Assembly (NCBI RefSeq): GCF_023667495.1
Contig: NZ_JAMOZL010000005.1
Location: 1-64,000 of the forward strand
Length of the DNA: 64,000 nucleotides
From: Dyadobacter sp. MSC1_007
GTDB lineage: Bacteria; Bacteroidota; Bacteroidia; Cytophagales; Spirosomataceae
Direction: 5' to 3'
Shown: positions 62,330 through 64,000 of the stretch, in pieces
Position numbering within the stretch: position 1 is the stretch's first letter
Layout: every line of letters starts with the position of its first letter
The notes under the pieces: generated by a model
Seen by the model: only the letters and a program-made list of their open reading frames with translations
The model's database searches: none
Told to the model about the DNA's origin: nothing
Position numbers and translations under genes: made by a program

Positions 62330-63547
62330 ATGAGCACCCAACAACTCGCTATTCACGGAGGCAGCAGGACCATTGACAAAACCTTTCCCTGGCCGATCTA
62401 TGACCAAAGGGAAATATCGATCGTCGAGGAAGTAGTCAGGAGCGGCAAATGGGGCAATCCTGATTGTGGAGAGGAAGTAGCGAAGTTTGAGCAGGAGTTT
62501 GCGGCTTATTGTGGGAGCAAATATGCGATCACTTGTGTGAATGGTTCGGTTTCATTGCGGTTAGCGTTGATCGCCTGCGGAGTGAAGCCGGGCGATGAGG
62601 TGATTGTGCCACCTTACACTTTCATCACGACCGCTTCGTCGGTGATCGAGTGCAACTGCGTGCCGGTGTTTGTGGATATTGACCCTGAAACTTACAATAT
62701 CAGTCCCGCAGCCATCGAAGCCGCGATTACCCCGCGTACAAAAGCGATCATTCCGGTGCATTTTGGAGGCCTGGCCTGCGATATGGACGCGATCATGGAC
62801 ATTGCCAAACGTCATAACCTGCGGGTGATTGAAGATTCGGCCCACGCACACGGAGCGGAATATAAAGGCAAAAAACTAGGCTCTATTGGCGACGTAGGCA
62901 GTTTTAGTTTTCAGTCTTCCAAAAACCTCACTTCCGGAGAAGGCGGGATCGTTGTCACCGATGATGACGAGCTTTACGCTATGATGCGTTCACTTCGGAA
63001 TGTCGGCCGCATTGAAGGCGGACAATGGTATGAGCATTACAATCCGGGCTGCAACTACCGGATCACTCAAATGCAGGCAGTGTTGCTTTCAGCCCAACTA
63101 AAAAGACTGGAAGAACAAACCCGCCGCAGGAACGAAAACGGTTTGTATCTGAACAGCCTTCTCGAAAAAATTGACGGGATAGCACCATTGCAACGCACCG
63201 CCAACATCACCATGCATTGCTATCATATTTATATTTTCAAATACGACGCATCCCGTTTTGGGAACTTGCCAAAAGATGAATTCGCCGCAATGTTAGCAGC
63301 GGAAGGAGTCCCGAGCTTTAAAGGCTACCCGCAACCGCTGTACAAGCAGCCGCTTTTCCAAAACAAGAACTTCATGTGCTACGCCATACCGGACACTGTC
63401 GACTACACATCGGTCCATTGCCCGGTAGCCGAGCAAGCCTGCAACACCGACGCCGTTTGGATATTGCAACATGCCATGCTGGGCGAAAAGGAAGACATGG
63501 AGGCATTTGCTAAGGCAATTTTGAAAATTCAGGAGGCGTTGGCCTGA
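62330..63547 (+). CDS. DegT/DnrJ/EryC1/StrS family aminotransferase
   Basis: 405 residues, PLP-dependent, fold type I. Marks: ITCVNGSVSLRLALIACGVK, VIVPPYTFITTASSVI, AIIPVHFGGLACDMD, DSAHAHGAEYKGKKLGS and FSFQSSKNLTSGEGG with PLP Lys198. The family usually transaminates nucleotide-linked keto-sugars or scyllo-inosose. No nucleotide-sugar synthesis genes are next to it, so the substrate stays open. It starts at an ATG preceded by a 154-base spacer shared with the divergent membrane protein gene, and ends 7 bases before the converging PIN-domain gene. Confidence 0.92.
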   Translation: MSTQQLAIHGGSRTIDKTFPWPIYDQREISIVEEVVRSGKWGNPDCGEEVAKFEQEFAAYCGSKYAITCVNGSVSLRLALIACGVKPGDEVIVPPYTFITTASSVIECNCVPVFVDIDPETYNISPAAIEAAITPRTKAIIPVHFGGLACDMDAIMDIAKRHNLRVIEDSAHAHGAEYKGKKLGSIGDVGSFSFQSSKNLTSGEGGIVVTDDDELYAMMRSLRNVGRIEGGQWYEHYNPGCNYRITQMQAVLLSAQLKRLEEQTRRRNENGLYLNSLLEKIDGIAPLQRTANITMHCYHIYIFKYDASRFGNLPKDEFAAMLAAEGVPSFKGYPQPLYKQPLFQNKNFMCYAIPDTVDYTSVHCPVAEQACNTDAVWILQHAMLGEKEDMEAFAKAILKIQEALA

Positions 63548-63553
63548 TTGGAG

Positions 63554-64000
63554 TTATCCGATATTAAGAAGCCCAAACGTTTCGTGAAATGGGTTATTTA
63601 AGTCGATAAACTGAAATTTCGGGTTATCGACTTGCCTGAGAAGCTGATAAATCTTCATGCTTTCGCGATCAGAGGAAATGAAGTAGTCAACTCCCGTTTC
63701 GCAATCTGCCTGGGCAAAGAGCTTAGTGTCGTTTGGAATAATATTTCTCTCCTTGAATTTCAATGCGCTTTTTTGCGAGAATACAATTCTGGCAAATTCA
63801 CTTGTGCGTTTCGCATGATCAAGGTTAAAAGGAACCGTCTGAAGGTTTCTTAGCGGAAGGTCTTGTAGGTCTCCTCCTACACAATACTCCGCGACAGCAA
63901 TGGTGCTAATTACCAGCCGGTAATTATTTTCCATAAAATATTTGAAATAGCCTCTCGCATTCGCATGCAATGGATCGGTCTGATCGAGAAGGCGGATAAA
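63554..64000 (-). CDS. PIN-domain protein, cut by window edge (VapC-like)
   Basis: A partial gene whose 5' end lies beyond the right edge. The frame is open from the edge (FIRLLDQTDPLHANARGYF) and the TTG at 63970 is not its start; the upstream residues continue the PIN pattern, in which DTNxFIRLLD would precede. Visible are LVISTIAVAEYCV (second acidic residue), FKERNIIPNDTKLFAQADCE (third, Asp in NDTKLFA) and GVDYFISSDRE (fourth). PIN nucleases cut RNA and are the toxins of VapBC. Any antitoxin gene would be outside the window. Confidence 0.75.
   Translation of the reverse strand, partial: FIRLLDQTDPLHANARGYFKYFMENNYRLVISTIAVAEYCVGGDLQDLPLRNLQTVPFNLDHAKRTSEFARIVFSQKSALKFKERNIIPNDTKLFAQADCETGVDYFISSDRESMKIYQLLRQVDNPKFQFIDLNNPFHETFGLLNIG

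Noticed and set aside
1..64000. CRISPR arrays, tRNA genes, insertion sequences or a prophage.
   Set aside because: No regularly spaced repeats, tRNA folds, transposase genes or phage structural genes were seen on reading both strands.

Overview
The window looks like a chromosomal piece of a Bacteroidota bacterium of the order Cytophagales, most likely a Dyadobacter-like member of the Spirosomataceae. The support is two SusC/SusD pairs, a Bacteroidetes-type histone H1-like protein, promoters of the TTG-N19/20-TAnnTTTG type, DUF1080, DUF4286 and GH109 proteins, and little use of Shine-Dalgarno sequences. The genus is inferred from gene content; no marker gene was compared.

Layout. 0-0.2 kb: the 3' end of an rRNA operon (5S rRNA and terminator). 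0.2-6.1 kb: a LacI-type regulator divergent from an amino-sugar operon (GH109 glycosidase, NagB-like deaminase, NagX-like membrane protein, exported hydrolase), with a palindromic operator candidate between them. 6-19.4 kb: housekeeping genes (ispD, queA, accC, an alpha-oxoamine synthase, histone H1-like protein, MaoC hydratase, ribosome hibernation factor, cysteine synthase, two alpha/beta hydrolases, acyl-CoA ligase). 19.5-23.9 kb: an acetyltransferase, then two coiled-coil membrane proteins of unknown function, a small protein resembling DNA polymerase III psi, and an exported nuclease. 24-27.4 kb: a sulfite dehydrogenase/cytochrome c pair and two exported ferritin-like proteins, then a 590-base AT-rich gap with a possible small RNA.

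28-32.3 kb: a small PepSY-like exported protein, an NtrC-type regulator and a convergent hybrid histidine kinase. 32.5-37.3 kb: a module probably acting on oxidised (3-keto) sugars: a beta-propeller/cytochrome c protein and two DUF1080 proteins. 37.4-44.3 kb: a conserved hypothetical, a LEA-like Lys/Glu/Ala-rich protein, a phosphorylase-like protein that lacks the PLP lysine, an RmlD-like reductase, a cyclophilin, a lipoprotein and a BamA-like barrel. 44.4-59.7 kb: two SusC/SusD pairs followed by a ceramidase-like protein, a PqaA-family protein and a purple-acid-phosphatase-like enzyme. 59.8-64 kb: an HTH/RelE toxin-antitoxin pair, a MntA-type nucleotidyltransferase whose HepT partner is reduced to a 31-codon stub, a multi-spanning membrane protein, a DegT aminotransferase, and a PIN-domain protein cut by the window edge.

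The observations most worth checking are the Lys-to-Thr change at the PLP site of the phosphorylase, the HepT stub, the coiled-coil membrane protein cluster with its psi-like neighbour, the glycosidase-free SusCD locus with lipid/phosphoester-type hydrolases, and the small-RNA candidate at about 27.6 kb. I saw no CRISPR array, insertion sequence, prophage or tRNA gene.
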